The notes: a model not told the origin generated them from the sequence alone. A stretch of 64,000 nucleotides of DNA from an uncultured Lachnospiraceae bacterium (GCA_910585625.1 CAJUFQ010000002.1:128135-192134); one strand, 5' to 3'; positions 53,421 through 62,617 are shown, numbered from the stretch's first letter. Program-made: numbers and translations.

Positions 53421-54631
53421 TGCCTGCCGCCTCCTACTTCCATCCCCGCCGCATAAAGCTTCCCGCGATGGATAAGTTCCCCACGCTTCCTCCAGCAGCC
53501 GTTGATTTTCCCATAATGTTCGCCCATCTCCACAAACTCATAAATTGGATTCAGGCGGATTTCTCCTTCCTCCATCCGGTCAATCTCTGTGATGGCAAGC
53601 AGCCTCCTGCTGCGGTCCCTAAGCTTCCCAAGATGCACCAATATATCTACGCCGGCTGCAATCTGCGCCCGGATGGCCTGCAAGGGAAGTTCCATCCCCA
53701 TAAGAACCATCGTCTCCATTCGGCTGATCATATCCTGGCAGCTGTTGGCGTGTCCAGTGCTTAAGGAGCCATCATGACCTGTATTCATTGCCTGCAGCAT
53801 ATCCAGGCATTCCGCCCCACGGATTTCGCCGACAATAATCCTATCCGGACGCATCCGCAAAGCAGTCCGAATCAGGTCACGTATGGTGACGGATAAACTT
53901 CCGTCTGACCTGACGCTCCTCGTTTCCATCCGCACAAGGTTGCTGACCCCCTGGATCTGCAGTTCCGCTGAATCCTCGATTGTAATCACTCGTTCTGTCT
54001 TTGGGATAAATTCAGATAATGCATTAAGAAATGTTGTTTTTCCAGAACCAGTCCCCCCGGAAATAAAAATATTGTACCCTGCTTTTACCAGCATCTTCAG
54101 GAAATCTGCACACTCCTGGCTGACAGACTCCCCTTCTACCATCTGTTCCATCAGAATCGGGTGCTTGGGAAACTTGCGTATGGATACTACCGGCCCTTCC
54201 AGCGCCACAGGCGGCAGCACTACATTTACGCGGGAGCCGTCCGAAAGCCTGGTATCCGCAATAGGTTCCGCCTCGTTAATCACACGGTTATGGCTTCCCA
54301 CCATCTGTTGGATGATATCCTCAAGCTTCTCCCTGGAAGAAAAGGACTTGTCCCAGGCATGAATCTCTCCACCTTTCTCGTAGAAAATGCGGTCTGCCCC
54401 GTTTACCATAATTTCCGTAATCTCATCCTCACCCAAAAGTTCCTGCAGCACGTCCAGTTTGCGCAGGGAATGGAATACCTGCATCCGCAGTTCACGCCGC
54501 CAGTTTAACGGTATCACCCGTTTCCTTGCCTCACGGCAGATTTCTTCATCTATGACGGCCAACAGCTCATCCTCCTCATGTTCCCTCGTCATGTCAAGCT
54601 GCGCCAGGACATTCTTTCTAATCTGCTCCAC
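53417..54631 (-). CDS. cpaF: Tad pilus assembly ATPase (CpaF/TadA)
   Basis: A hexameric secretion ATPase driving pilus polymerisation. The 404-residue product has an N-terminal domain (LDVLQELLGEDEITEIMVNG), FISGGTGSGKTTFLNAL (Walker A), an Asp-box ITIEDSAELQI, MRPDRIIVGEIRGAECLDML (Walker B) and the His box STGHANSCQDMISR. The frame is open to 54838, but that part overlaps tadZ and is not family-like. GTG 54631, 14 bases inside the tadZ end with GGCGGGG upstream, is chosen. Confidence 0.9.
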   Translation of the reverse strand: MEQIRKNVLAQLDMTREHEEDELLAVIDEEICREARKRVIPLNWRRELRMQVFHSLRKLDVLQELLGEDEITEIMVNGADRIFYEKGGEIHAWDKSFSSREKLEDIIQQMVGSHNRVINEAEPIADTRLSDGSRVNVVLPPVALEGPVVSIRKFPKHPILMEQMVEGESVSQECADFLKMLVKAGYNIFISGGTGSGKTTFLNALSEFIPKTERVITIEDSAELQIQGVSNLVRMETRSVRSDGSLSVTIRDLIRTALRMRPDRIIVGEIRGAECLDMLQAMNTGHDGSLSTGHANSCQDMISRMETMVLMGMELPLQAIRAQIAAGVDILVHLGKLRDRSRRLLAITEIDRMEEGEIRLNPIYEFVEMGEHYGKINGCWRKRGELIHRGKLYAAGMEVGGGRQ

Positions 54632-55724
54632 GCTGTACCCCCGCCAGCCTCCGGCTGAAATCTCCAATAGCACCCCAAAGCCATTGCTGCATCTTCCCCT
54701 CACCGGGGCAGTGCCCCGCAGATACCACCGGAAGCGACAGATAGACCAGCTTCTCTTCCAACTGCGCCTCCTGCCTCGCTGCCATCTGCCGGAACTGCTG
54801 AAGCGGCGCTTTCTGTAACTCTCCTGGTTCTGTGACAATGTAAGCCCTGCTGCAGGCCCCTAACAGCTGGAAGAACCCAGGTACCATCATGCCAAAATCC
54901 AGAAGGATGGTATGGTAGCCGCTGCCCTTAATCAGAAGTCCGACGAATCTCAGATAATCTTCTGCAGAAATCTCGCCCAGACAGCCTCCATCTTCTGCCG
55001 GAGGGATATAGTCGACCCCCTCCAGTGTGTAAAGCGCGCTGCTGATGCAATGGGCCACGTTGACCCCACTGTTCAGGCACAGATACATCACATCCAAAAG
55101 ATCCTTGCCATACTCCTCATGAAACCAGCCACGGAAGCCTGCACACTCCTTCAGGTTTATATAAAGCACTTTTTCTTTCTGCGCCAACCCTTGCGCGAAA
55201 GTCAATGCAAACGGCGTCTGCCAGATACTGTGCCCCGGGGAGTAAACCCCAATCACCTCTCTGCCGCCATCCGGCCCGCCTGGCAATGCATTCTCCCACT
55301 CCTGATAAATTGCAAAGATTTCACGCAAAAGCGCGGATGCAGGCTGGTACTTCTCCACAGCTGGGAGTTCCCGGATACAAGCAGATGCTTGCTCCGGACA
55401 ATCTGCCTTGCGCAGACGTATCCACAGAACCTCACCCTTCCTGCCTTCCGCAAAAGCTTCTCCCTCCGCTTTCTTCCGTCTGGAAACTGTGCCTGCCGCA
55501 TCGCCCTCTCCGAGAAGCTCCCCGCAAATCTGCGGGTCATCGCAAAAACCTCCTCCCAATAGGACAATGTCCTGCTTCTGGTTCCTGTGGTATTCCAGAA
55601 AACGTTCCGGCGAAGAAAATGAGACTCCCTGCATTGTCCTGCCTTTCTGCAGGGAAATCCATTCTCCCAGCTTCTCCCCATATGAGCCGTCTTTGTCACA
55701 GACCGCTATTAGAATTTTTCTCAA
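54618..55724 (-). CDS. tadZ: TadZ/CpaE-like localisation ATPase, degenerate P-loop
   Basis: TadZ proteins are ParA/MinD relatives that place the pilus machine. The 368-residue product has an N-terminal receiver-like region (ILIAVCDKDGSYGEKLGEW) and a C-terminal MinD-like fold (TILLDFGMMVPGFFQLLGA, YIVTEPGELQKAP). The deviant Walker A reads GVYSPGHSIWQTPF where GKGGxGKT is expected, so the signature lysine is missing and nucleotide hydrolysis is doubtful. Start TTG 55724 overlaps the tadV stop, with GGAGG 7 bases upstream. Confidence 0.8.
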   Translation of the reverse strand: MRKILIAVCDKDGSYGEKLGEWISLQKGRTMQGVSFSSPERFLEYHRNQKQDIVLLGGGFCDDPQICGELLGEGDAAGTVSRRKKAEGEAFAEGRKGEVLWIRLRKADCPEQASACIRELPAVEKYQPASALLREIFAIYQEWENALPGGPDGGREVIGVYSPGHSIWQTPFALTFAQGLAQKEKVLYINLKECAGFRGWFHEEYGKDLLDVMYLCLNSGVNVAHCISSALYTLEGVDYIPPAEDGGCLGEISAEDYLRFVGLLIKGSGYHTILLDFGMMVPGFFQLLGACSRAYIVTEPGELQKAPLQQFRQMAARQEAQLEEKLVYLSLPVVSAGHCPGEGKMQQWLWGAIGDFSRRLAGVQRGAD

Positions 55725-56227
55725 TAAGCCACCTCCATAGCAACTGCATAGCCAATCAAAATTGAAATAGAAAAATGAATCAGATGCTGATTTCCCTGAG
55801 AATCCTGCGGATATTTCAGAAGTTTGCCTTCAGACAACGTCTGTGCCATATACTCCCGGAATACCCTCAGGCGAAAGATGAGATTACGGTGATAAAGAAC
55901 TTTACAAAAAGATAGGACAGCCGCCACAAGAAAAGACACTGCTATCGTGGTGCAAAGCACTTGCAAACCCCAAATACCGCCAACCATGGAAAATAATTTG
56001 ATATCCCCTGCTCCCAGGGCACGTATCAGAAACAATAGATATAATAAGATAACCGGTATAGAAACGTTTAAAAGAAAAACGCCGATTCCCCTCATCCCGT
56101 ATTCCAGAATCTGAGAGAAAATCCCCAACAATAAGCCGCTTGCAATCAGCCGGTTACTGACGCGGAAGCTTTGTATGTCTGTTGCCGCCGCCACGCTTAG
56201 AAGCGTCAGGCACAACAGCAGCTTCAA
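55721..56227 (-). CDS. tadV: prepilin peptidase TadV/CpaA
   Basis: An A24 aspartyl protease that removes pilin leaders. The 168-residue product has ATDIQSFRVSNRLIASGLLLG (first Asp) and ALGAGDIKLFSMVGGIWG (GxGD, second Asp), with about four to five membrane helices. It is the first gene of the pilus operon. Start TTG 56227 gives the expected N-terminus; a GAGAGGTGG lies about 12 bases upstream, a poor spacing. A decayed partial copy of its 5' half lies at 56572-56807. Confidence 0.84.
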   Translation of the reverse strand: MKLLLCLTLLSVAAATDIQSFRVSNRLIASGLLLGIFSQILEYGMRGIGVFLLNVSIPVILLYLLFLIRALGAGDIKLFSMVGGIWGLQVLCTTIAVSFLVAAVLSFCKVLYHRNLIFRLRVFREYMAQTLSEGKLLKYPQDSQGNQHLIHFSISILIGYAVAMEVAY

Positions 56228-56341
56228 CTCCCCAACTTACCACCTCTCTTCGGATTTGTCTCCTGTTCGCGAATCAGTGATGGTTTGGATTATAAATCAT
56301 GTCTTCCCCCTTGTAAAGTACCTTTGCCAAAATTCCTCATT

Positions 56342-56487
56342 TTTGTAGATTTCTCACAAGAACCGATAGGATAAAATTCCATAAACCAGTCCAAAGCCCC
56401 TTAAATCAAGGCTTCCGATTGTCAAAACATTTATCAGGTTAATGCCTGCCGTCACAGAAGTTCCCAGACTATCCAAAAGGAAATTGG
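56342..56487 (-). pseudogene. decayed copy of the 3' end of bofA
   Basis: About 145 bp match the 3' end of the intact bofA gene at 56809-56955 (both start TTTGTAGATTTCTCACAAG on the plus strand), with scattered substitutions and small indels. Homology fades after CTATCCAAAAGG. No open frame remains. Together with the adjacent tadV fragment it shows a tandem duplication of the bofA-tadV unit. Confidence 0.78.
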
Positions 56488-56571
56488 TTTCTTTCCACAA
56501 AAAACATGCTACATTCAAGGATGACTGCTCACTGCTTCAAAATATAACTGCCGTCAACAAAAATATTTCAC

Positions 56572-56807
56572 AGAAAAGACGCTGCTATCGTAATACAAAG
56601 CACTTGCAAACTCCAATTATCGCCAACCATGGAAAATAATCTGACATCCCCTGCTCCCAGGGCGCTTATCAGAAACAATAGATATAATTAAGATAACCGA
56701 TATAGAAACGTTGAAAAGAAAAACACCCATTCCCCTCATCCCGTATTCCAGGGCCTGAGAGAAAAGCCCCAACAATAGACCGCTTGCTATCAGCCGGTTA
56801 CCGACGC
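56572..56807 (-). pseudogene. decayed partial copy of tadV
   Basis: About 236 bp match tadV positions 55929-56163 at high identity (for example CGCCAACCATGGAAAATAAT in both), with substitutions and a 1-base insertion that breaks the frame. It lacks both ends of the gene. It lies directly downstream of the intact bofA, the reciprocal position expected from tandem duplication. The stretches 56228-56341 and 56488-56571 hold no recognisable gene. Confidence 0.8.
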
Positions 56808-56820
56808 ATTTGTAGATTTC

Positions 56821-57093
56821 TCACAAGAACCGATAGAATAAAATCCCATAAACCAGCCCAAAGCCCCCGATACCAAGGATTCCGATTGTCAAAACATTTA
56901 CCGGGTTAATGCCTGCCGCCACCGAAATGCCCAGGCTATCCAAAAGGGAATTCGTCACGCAGATGCCCACAATCCCCAATATGCTCCGAAGGATAAAAAT
57001 TGAAATCCAGCCCGCCTTCTGCTTCATTGTCCCCATCAGCAGCACAACCACGCAAATGCCTGAGATTGCTGCGATTCCATAATAATTTTCCAT
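56821..57093 (-). CDS. bofA: BofA-like pro-sigma-K processing inhibitor
   Basis: BofA holds the SpoIVFB intramembrane protease inactive until a forespore signal arrives, controlling sigma-K in the mother cell. The 90-residue product has membrane helices (GIAAISGICVVVLLMGTM, WISIFILRSILGIVGI) and the family end GINPVNVLTIGILGIGGFGL with a final FYRFL. ATG 57093 is chosen over 57240 because an AGG-rich ribosome site (AAGGACAGG) is adjacent and the length is normal. In Bacillus it neighbours yaaL, as here, though here the two are divergent. Confidence 0.82.
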   Translation of the reverse strand: MENYYGIAAISGICVVVLLMGTMKQKAGWISIFILRSILGIVGICVTNSLLDSLGISVAAGINPVNVLTIGILGIGGFGLVYGILFYRFL

Positions 57094-57167
57094 ACCTGTC
57101 CTTCCCTTACGTCCTGTTATCACATATATATACTTTCTGGAAAAATTTATGACTTTTCTGTATAGAT

Positions 57168-57215
57168 TTGGAAGCATCTGATTATACTTTAAATATAGCA
57201 ACTGTCCTGGACAGT
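57168..57215 (+). promoter_or_regulatory. yaaL promoter with an operator-like palindrome
   Basis: TTGGAA (57168-57173), a 17-base spacer and AAATAT (57191-57196) are followed at once by a perfect 15-base palindrome, ACTGTCCTGGACAGT (57201-57215). A dyad at the expected start site between two divergent genes suggests repressor binding. No regulator is known to me for it. Confidence 0.38.
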
Positions 57216-57240
57216 AAATCAAAAAAGGGAAGGGATGCAT

Positions 57241-57456
57241 ATGTTTCAGATTGCGAAAAAAGAAATGCCTAAGACAACTGCTTACTCTGTACTTCTAGAT
57301 GACATAGAAAAAGCCAGATACGATCTGGCTCTTGCCTATGAAGATTTCGAAAACGCTATGGAACCGGACCTTATCGACTGCTGCATTTACCAGGTGAACG
57401 CGTTACAGATGCGCTATAAATTCCTGCTGACAAAAGCAAAACAATTCAGCCAATAA
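57241..57456 (+). CDS. yaaL: YaaL-family protein (DUF2508)
   Basis: A 71-residue cytoplasmic protein with LDDIEKARYDLALAYEDFEN, then the conserved PDLIDCCIYQVNAL and MRYKFLLTKAK, matching DUF2508. The function is unknown; in Bacillus it lies between recR and bofA. Here it is divergent from bofA over a 147-bp region. ATG 57241 is preferred over the ATG two codons upstream because GGGAAGGG then has proper spacing. Confidence 0.8.
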   Translation: MFQIAKKEMPKTTAYSVLLDDIEKARYDLALAYEDFENAMEPDLIDCCIYQVNALQMRYKFLLTKAKQFSQ

Positions 57457-57500
57457 CCCACCTTTCAAAGTGGGAAATTGGCTTTTAAAAGGTTAAACTC

Positions 57501-57977
57501 TTAGGCCAGGAATCCCCTGGAACCCTCTGGATCCTGAAGCGTCTCCGTCAGGCTGCCTTTTTGGTATGTCATGCCCGCCACAACTTGCTGCGTATGCTCC
57601 ATCAAAGGCTCTGACGTATCTTGATGAGAGGCTTCCACGAAAGCATCATAAAGGTTACCCAGGATATTCTTAGCATCTTGAAGGTTTTTCGATGTATTTT
57701 TACATACTGCCATGGAGAGCAGCTTATTGACAAACTGGTACTCTGCATACAGGCTGCCTGCGATTTCATACTTGAAATCCAAATCGTCCTGCAGCCTGCA
57801 GATTACCTGTTGGGCATGCCTCACAGCATCCTTAAATGCCTCATAATCCCCTGCTTCTTTCGCCTGAATGCCATCGTCAAGATACGTAAATAAAATATCA
57901 TACATAATCACTATCATCTGGCCACGGTTACAGCAACTCAGCCTGCGGGTAAATTCCTGCTTCTTTTCCTGCGTCAT
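57501..57977 (-). CDS. fliS: FliS-like flagellin chaperone
   Basis: FliS binds the flagellin C-terminus and prevents premature polymerisation. The 158-residue, mainly helical product has LSCCNRGQMIVIMYDILFTYLDDGI, HAQQVICRLQDDLDFKYEIAGSLYAEYQFVN-like spacing and NLYDAFVEASH, which match the FliS four-helix pattern. It lies 25 bp downstream of the flagellin gene in the same direction, the usual partnership. Confidence 0.78.
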   Translation of the reverse strand: MTQEKKQEFTRRLSCCNRGQMIVIMYDILFTYLDDGIQAKEAGDYEAFKDAVRHAQQVICRLQDDLDFKYEIAGSLYAEYQFVNKLLSMAVCKNTSKNLQDAKNILGNLYDAFVEASHQDTSEPLMEHTQQVVAGMTYQKGSLTETLQDPEGSRGFLA

Positions 57978-58002
57978 TTCATGCCTCCATTTTCAGCAAC
58001 AC

Positions 58003-59451
58003 TTACTGCAAAAGCTGCAGCACCTGTTGCGGGATATCATTGGCCTGGGCAAGCACGGAAGTTGCGGCCTGGGTTAAAATATTGTCCTTGGTGTACTCCG
58101 TCATTTCCTCTGCCATGTCCACATCCTCAATCCTGGACAGTGCCTGGGTCATGTTTTCCTCTGTGCCATCCAGACTCTCTACCGTATATTCCAGGCGGTT
58201 CTGGTAAGCGCCGATGCTAGAGCGCGTTTCACTGACTTTGGAAATCGCTCCGTCAAAACTGGTGATGGCGCGGTCTGCCCCGGTAACTGTACATACATTG
58301 ACTTTATCGATATATAACGTCTGTGAGGAAACTTCCGGAATCCGCACATCCATCGTCTGGTTTTCATTTGCACCAATCTGCAGGGTCATCGGGCCTAAAT
58401 CTGTAACCTCGATATTGACCTCCCCAATAGTTCCCGGCTCAACTTCAAATTTCATTTCAAATCCATTGCGGTCGGTAATAGACACAAAATTGCCGTCCGT
58501 AAGAATAGTTGCCTGTGTGCCGAAACCAATATCTGTATCGGCAATGCTGATTTCCACATCCTTGCCAACCTCTGTCTGATTGGTCGGAATCCCCAAAAAT
58601 GCCGCTAAATCTGCATTGTCGCATTTAATGCTCATCTCTGCATTATTCCCATATTCTGTAGAAACGAACACCAGATTTCCTCCATCTTCAATGTTGCCGG
58701 GAATATAACCGGCATCCTCAGGCGTCCCCCCCGTAGCCGTCAGATCTTTGACTACAAGAAGGTTCACTTCTCCACGTTCCGCCGTATCGCGCAATTTCTT
58801 ATAGACGTCACTGACCAATTCGCCCTCTTTAATTTCAACCTGCGCCCCATTGATGACAACTTTGCCTGATGCTCCTGCCGGGACTGTGGCGGTTGCCGTC
58901 AGAGGCTGCCCTCCCTCAATAACTGCATGTTCAGCGTCTGCCGCTATCTCCACGGAATACATATCAGGGGTAACTGCATCGGAGATATCAATCCTCTTGA
59001 TCCCGCGGCTATCCGGGAAGACACGCTGTTCCAGTGTGCCATCTAACAGTTTCTTCGTGTTAAACTCCGTATCCCTGGATACTCGGTCAATCTCATCTCG
59101 CAGGGATGCAATTTCTTTCTGTATCGCTTCCAGGTCATCTGGCGTGTTCGTACCATTTGCTGCCTGGACGGAAAGCTCCCGCATCCTCTGAAGCATTTCA
59201 TGTACTTCGCCTAACGCGCCGTCAGCCGTCTCCAGTACGGAAATCCCGTCAGAGGAGTTTCTGGATGCCTGCCCAAGCCCCTTAATCTGAGACTTCATCT
59301 TGCTGGAAATCGCCATGCCCGCCGCATCATCTGCCGCGCGGTTTATCCTAAGCCCAGTAGACAGACGCTCAATGGATTTTGACAAGCTTTTTTCTGAAAG
59401 CAATAATCTCTTATTTGCAACCATAGATGACATATTGTGATTAATTTTCAT
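58003..59451 (-). CDS. flagellin
   Basis: The filament subunit, 482 residues. The N-terminal D0/D1 region is classic (KINHNMSSMVANKRLLLSEK, RLSTGLRINRAADDAAGMAI, RNSSDGISVLETADGALGEV), and the C-terminal D1/D0 ends TKDNILTQAATSVLAQANDI, QQVLQLLQ. The central surface domain (about 165-400) is unlike common flagellins in sequence. ATG 59451 has AGAGAGG upstream; the frame extends to 59649 only through the end of the preceding gene. FliS follows and the large DUF6240-like gene precedes by 61 bp. Confidence 0.94.
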   Translation of the reverse strand: MKINHNMSSMVANKRLLLSEKSLSKSIERLSTGLRINRAADDAAGMAISSKMKSQIKGLGQASRNSSDGISVLETADGALGEVHEMLQRMRELSVQAANGTNTPDDLEAIQKEIASLRDEIDRVSRDTEFNTKKLLDGTLEQRVFPDSRGIKRIDISDAVTPDMYSVEIAADAEHAVIEGGQPLTATATVPAGASGKVVINGAQVEIKEGELVSDVYKKLRDTAERGEVNLLVVKDLTATGGTPEDAGYIPGNIEDGGNLVFVSTEYGNNAEMSIKCDNADLAAFLGIPTNQTEVGKDVEISIADTDIGFGTQATILTDGNFVSITDRNGFEMKFEVEPGTIGEVNIEVTDLGPMTLQIGANENQTMDVRIPEVSSQTLYIDKVNVCTVTGADRAITSFDGAISKVSETRSSIGAYQNRLEYTVESLDGTEENMTQALSRIEDVDMAEEMTEYTKDNILTQAATSVLAQANDIPQQVLQLLQ

Positions 59452-59512
59452 GTTATTTACCTCTCTTCTGAATATGATTTCTATAAAGCCCTGAATAGCC
59501 CGGACTTTACTG

Positions 59513-62500
59513 TTACTGCATCTTCTGTCCCAACTGCTTGGCTTCTTCCAAAAATTCTTTGGCAATGCCATAAAGCGTCTTCGTCTGCACCTGGTAGGCA
59601 TCTGACTCTGTATCTGAATCGGCGGTATTTCCCGTCCGGCCTCCTGCAAATCGGTTCAGATCGAGCCCTTCGCTATAAGCAAAATCCATTGCCCAGGAAG
59701 TCCCTTCTCCTGCCTGCGCCTGGCGTTCGCCAGCCTGGTTCTTGAGTTCTTCTACCGTCCTGTGCGAATCTGAGACGACAAAGCCTTTCACCGAGTCGCC
59801 TTGCACCTGGAATCTTGCTGCCACCTTACCGAGTTTGGGCGTTTCAAAAAGGACATCCACCCTGCCACGCTCTTCCTTCCCGCGGACAATCTTAAGCTGT
59901 ACATTTGTCAGTTCATCCGCAACAAGTACCGGAATCGCATAATACTCATCTTTTGCCATCCGGGTGCCCAGCGCAATCTGCTGCCGCAAAATCTTCATAT
60001 CACGTAAATCCACGCTGGAGGCACCTTCGGAATCTTCCATCGTCCTCATGACATTTTCTGCCACGTCCGCCAGTTCCTGCTGCGCCTCAGCCAGCTCCTC
60101 CGGCGTCCCTATGGACTCGCCAAATTTCTCTATAATCGCGTCCTTTGCCTGTTCGATATCCGGGCTTTCCGCGCTGTCTTCCCGCTTGAATAAGGATTTG
60201 AAAATGCCTCCTCTGGGATTCAACAACTGGTTTGCCGCCATGATATTGTAGGCTGTCACCGGCATGTCATGCCCTGCCAAAATCTGCAGAACCTGTGCCT
60301 CTGCCTGTTTTGCCTGCGAAAACTCTGCCAGCTGCTCCTGGTAATATGCTTCCTCGGAAGCTGCATCGGCCGGCGTTCCCCGAAGCTGCCACAACAACTC
60401 CTCAGGCGTCATGTCCCCAAGCGCTGCCTGCGCCTGCTGCATCCCCTCCGGGGTCGCATGTCTCAAGGCTTCCTTGGCGCAATCTGTCTGGTATGCGGCC
60501 TCTATCTGCTCGGAAATGCTTAACCCTTGTGTGTTGAGGCTCTCAATCTCTCCAAAATTATTGTCCACGGACACGTCAATTCCAGGATTGCGGTTCGTCC
60601 GCACGGCTGTCAGCAGATTCTTCATAGATAACTCTGCACCCTGCTGCACCAACGCGCCAATCACGGCTCCATCCGTCTTGTCAATCTGGCTGAGCATCCG
60701 GTAAACACCTATGTAACTGTCTCTTTCCTGTTCTGTAATCTCATGATTCCGCTCTAACTTCCACAAATACTTGCTGAATTTCTCTTCATCACCAGCGTCC
60801 AGGCGTTTCCTGATATCCTCCGCCTTAACGTTCAGTTCTTCCACGCTCATTTCCAGCGGGTTTACCCCTTCTCGAATCATTTCCATCACCACGGAGGGGG
60901 AAAGGTTCTGAAACAGGTTCTGTACCTTCTGGTCTGCTGCCTTCATCTGCATAACGGACTCCGCATTGACCGCCATCTCATTGTATGCCAATATCCGCAC
61001 GGCACGGCGGTTCGCGTCTGTCACTTCCAAATCGAGATCTTCCAATATATCGTCTACATTGCGGAATGCTTTCTGGATGGAATCTCCCAAATCCGCCCGC
61101 GGCTCTGTCTTTAAGGTCTCGTAGGCCTCCCCGGCGCGCTCCATCTGGGCTTGTTTGGCAACGCCCGCCTCATGAATTGTATTTATCGTGTCTTCTGCAG
61201 TCCTGACATTACCCAGGACGTAAGCGGGGACACCTTGCAGCTCCCGGGTTTTGGTCACTGCGTCGCTGAATATCGCCGTATTTTCCTGCGTCGGCTCAAT
61301 GCCATTGGCATCCAGCAATCTGGCGAAATAGGCGTCCTCTTGTGCTTTTAACTGCTCTACCAGTTCCTCCAAAGGCTGTGTCTCAACAGAAATCCCCTGC
61401 CTTAGGAGCGCGTAGTTTGCCTGTGCCGTCATCGCCAGCCGCGTCTCCTCCAGCTGGCGTTTCGCTTTGAGGAAGGACAAATCTTCTCTGGCATAATCCG
61501 AAATCTCCGCTGCCTGCTGTCCTTTGCCCCTGCTGCCTGGCCGTACATCCTGCTGCTCTGCATAATTCCTGGCAGCTTCCAGGCTCTCTACCGTAAGGGG
61601 CATTCCTTTTTCCACTACACTCCAGACATCAGCGTCCGTCGCCTGTTCTACCACCTGTGCCGCCTGCTGCGCGCGCTCTGCATAGCTATAGCCGTCTAAA
61701 ATCACTGCATCTTTTGGACGCCCTCCCTCTGCAACTGCCTCCATTATCGCCGACATCAGCCGATCGGCCTCAGGCGGAAGCTTTGCCTGCTTCAAGTCCA
61801 TGACATAGTTAAGATTATCCGCCGTCAGCGGTATCTGGTTCTCTACCATCCACTGGCTGACAGAAAGCGTGGTATCATCTACCGATAACCCTGCCTGCAT
61901 GATAACCTGGCTAATCTGCCCTTTCAGTCCATCGTCCAGCACAATCTGCATCCCTTGCTCCGGCATGCTCCTGCTGCTGTGCTGCGCCTTATAGAGGTTC
62001 TCCACTGTGGGCGCAAGTTCGTTATCCACCAGGTATTTGATTGCTTCATCACTGCAAGAAGTAAGGTCTGCCGCCTGCGCTATGGTATCCTGGATATCGG
62101 CAACGTTCTCTTCCGTAGCAGGCAGTCCGGCGTCTTCGATTGCCGCTTCAATCTGCCTTGCCGCTGCCACGCTCCCTGCCAGCTCCTCTAACGCCTTGCC
62201 GTCCAGGGCATCGCCAAACACACTGATGTCTACGCCGGCTTTGGCAAGTTCCATCTTTATCTTATCCATCTCTGTCACGACAGCATCTATCTCACTGTCA
62301 TTGATGGAAAAGCCATCCTCCTCCATCTGCCCGCAATCAGCAGGCGTTGCCGTATTAGCAACAATCTGCATCTTTTCCTGAAGGAGTTGTGCGTCCATAT
62401 TCTCCGCCTCCTGGCGTATCTCTTCTAATTGGGATTCCCCGGCAAGAGGGGAGACTTCCACAGTCGTCTGCTGGATAGGCCTTACTTCCCCGGTGTCCTT

Positions 62501-62617
62501 CTGAATCTGCTGCGTCGTGGTTTCCTTGACAGCAACATTGACGTCCCCCCTGACTTCCGTCTTCGTATTTGTCCGTGTCACTTCCGCTATACTTGTATTA
62601 TCTACTCTTATGTTCAT
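59513..62617 (-). CDS. large DUF6240-like repeat protein of the flagellar locus
   Basis: A 1034-residue cytoplasmic-looking protein with no signal peptide or membrane helix. I recall its type as DUF6240, found at Lachnospiraceae flagellar loci; function unknown. It contains about seven spaced copies of a motif like xxLTxENLxxAxxL (LPATEENVADIQD, LAPTVENLYKA, IPLTADNLNYVMD, MPLTVESLEAARN, IEPTQENTAIFS, LEVTDANRRAVRIL, MPVTAYNIMAANQL), each in a helical repeat of about 70-100 residues. The C-terminal 150 residues form a beta-rich domain (IPVLVADELTNVQLKIV, VAARFQVQG), recalling hook-length control proteins. A sigma-D-like promoter precedes it. Confidence 0.72.
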   Translation of the reverse strand: MNIRVDNTSIAEVTRTNTKTEVRGDVNVAVKETTTQQIQKDTGEVRPIQQTTVEVSPLAGESQLEEIRQEAENMDAQLLQEKMQIVANTATPADCGQMEEDGFSINDSEIDAVVTEMDKIKMELAKAGVDISVFGDALDGKALEELAGSVAAARQIEAAIEDAGLPATEENVADIQDTIAQAADLTSCSDEAIKYLVDNELAPTVENLYKAQHSSRSMPEQGMQIVLDDGLKGQISQVIMQAGLSVDDTTLSVSQWMVENQIPLTADNLNYVMDLKQAKLPPEADRLMSAIMEAVAEGGRPKDAVILDGYSYAERAQQAAQVVEQATDADVWSVVEKGMPLTVESLEAARNYAEQQDVRPGSRGKGQQAAEISDYAREDLSFLKAKRQLEETRLAMTAQANYALLRQGISVETQPLEELVEQLKAQEDAYFARLLDANGIEPTQENTAIFSDAVTKTRELQGVPAYVLGNVRTAEDTINTIHEAGVAKQAQMERAGEAYETLKTEPRADLGDSIQKAFRNVDDILEDLDLEVTDANRRAVRILAYNEMAVNAESVMQMKAADQKVQNLFQNLSPSVVMEMIREGVNPLEMSVEELNVKAEDIRKRLDAGDEEKFSKYLWKLERNHEITEQERDSYIGVYRMLSQIDKTDGAVIGALVQQGAELSMKNLLTAVRTNRNPGIDVSVDNNFGEIESLNTQGLSISEQIEAAYQTDCAKEALRHATPEGMQQAQAALGDMTPEELLWQLRGTPADAASEEAYYQEQLAEFSQAKQAEAQVLQILAGHDMPVTAYNIMAANQLLNPRGGIFKSLFKREDSAESPDIEQAKDAIIEKFGESIGTPEELAEAQQELADVAENVMRTMEDSEGASSVDLRDMKILRQQIALGTRMAKDEYYAIPVLVADELTNVQLKIVRGKEERGRVDVLFETPKLGKVAARFQVQGDSVKGFVVSDSHRTVEELKNQAGERQAQAGEGTSWAMDFAYSEGLDLNRFAGGRTGNTADSDTESDAYQVQTKTLYGIAKEFLEEAKQLGQKMQ

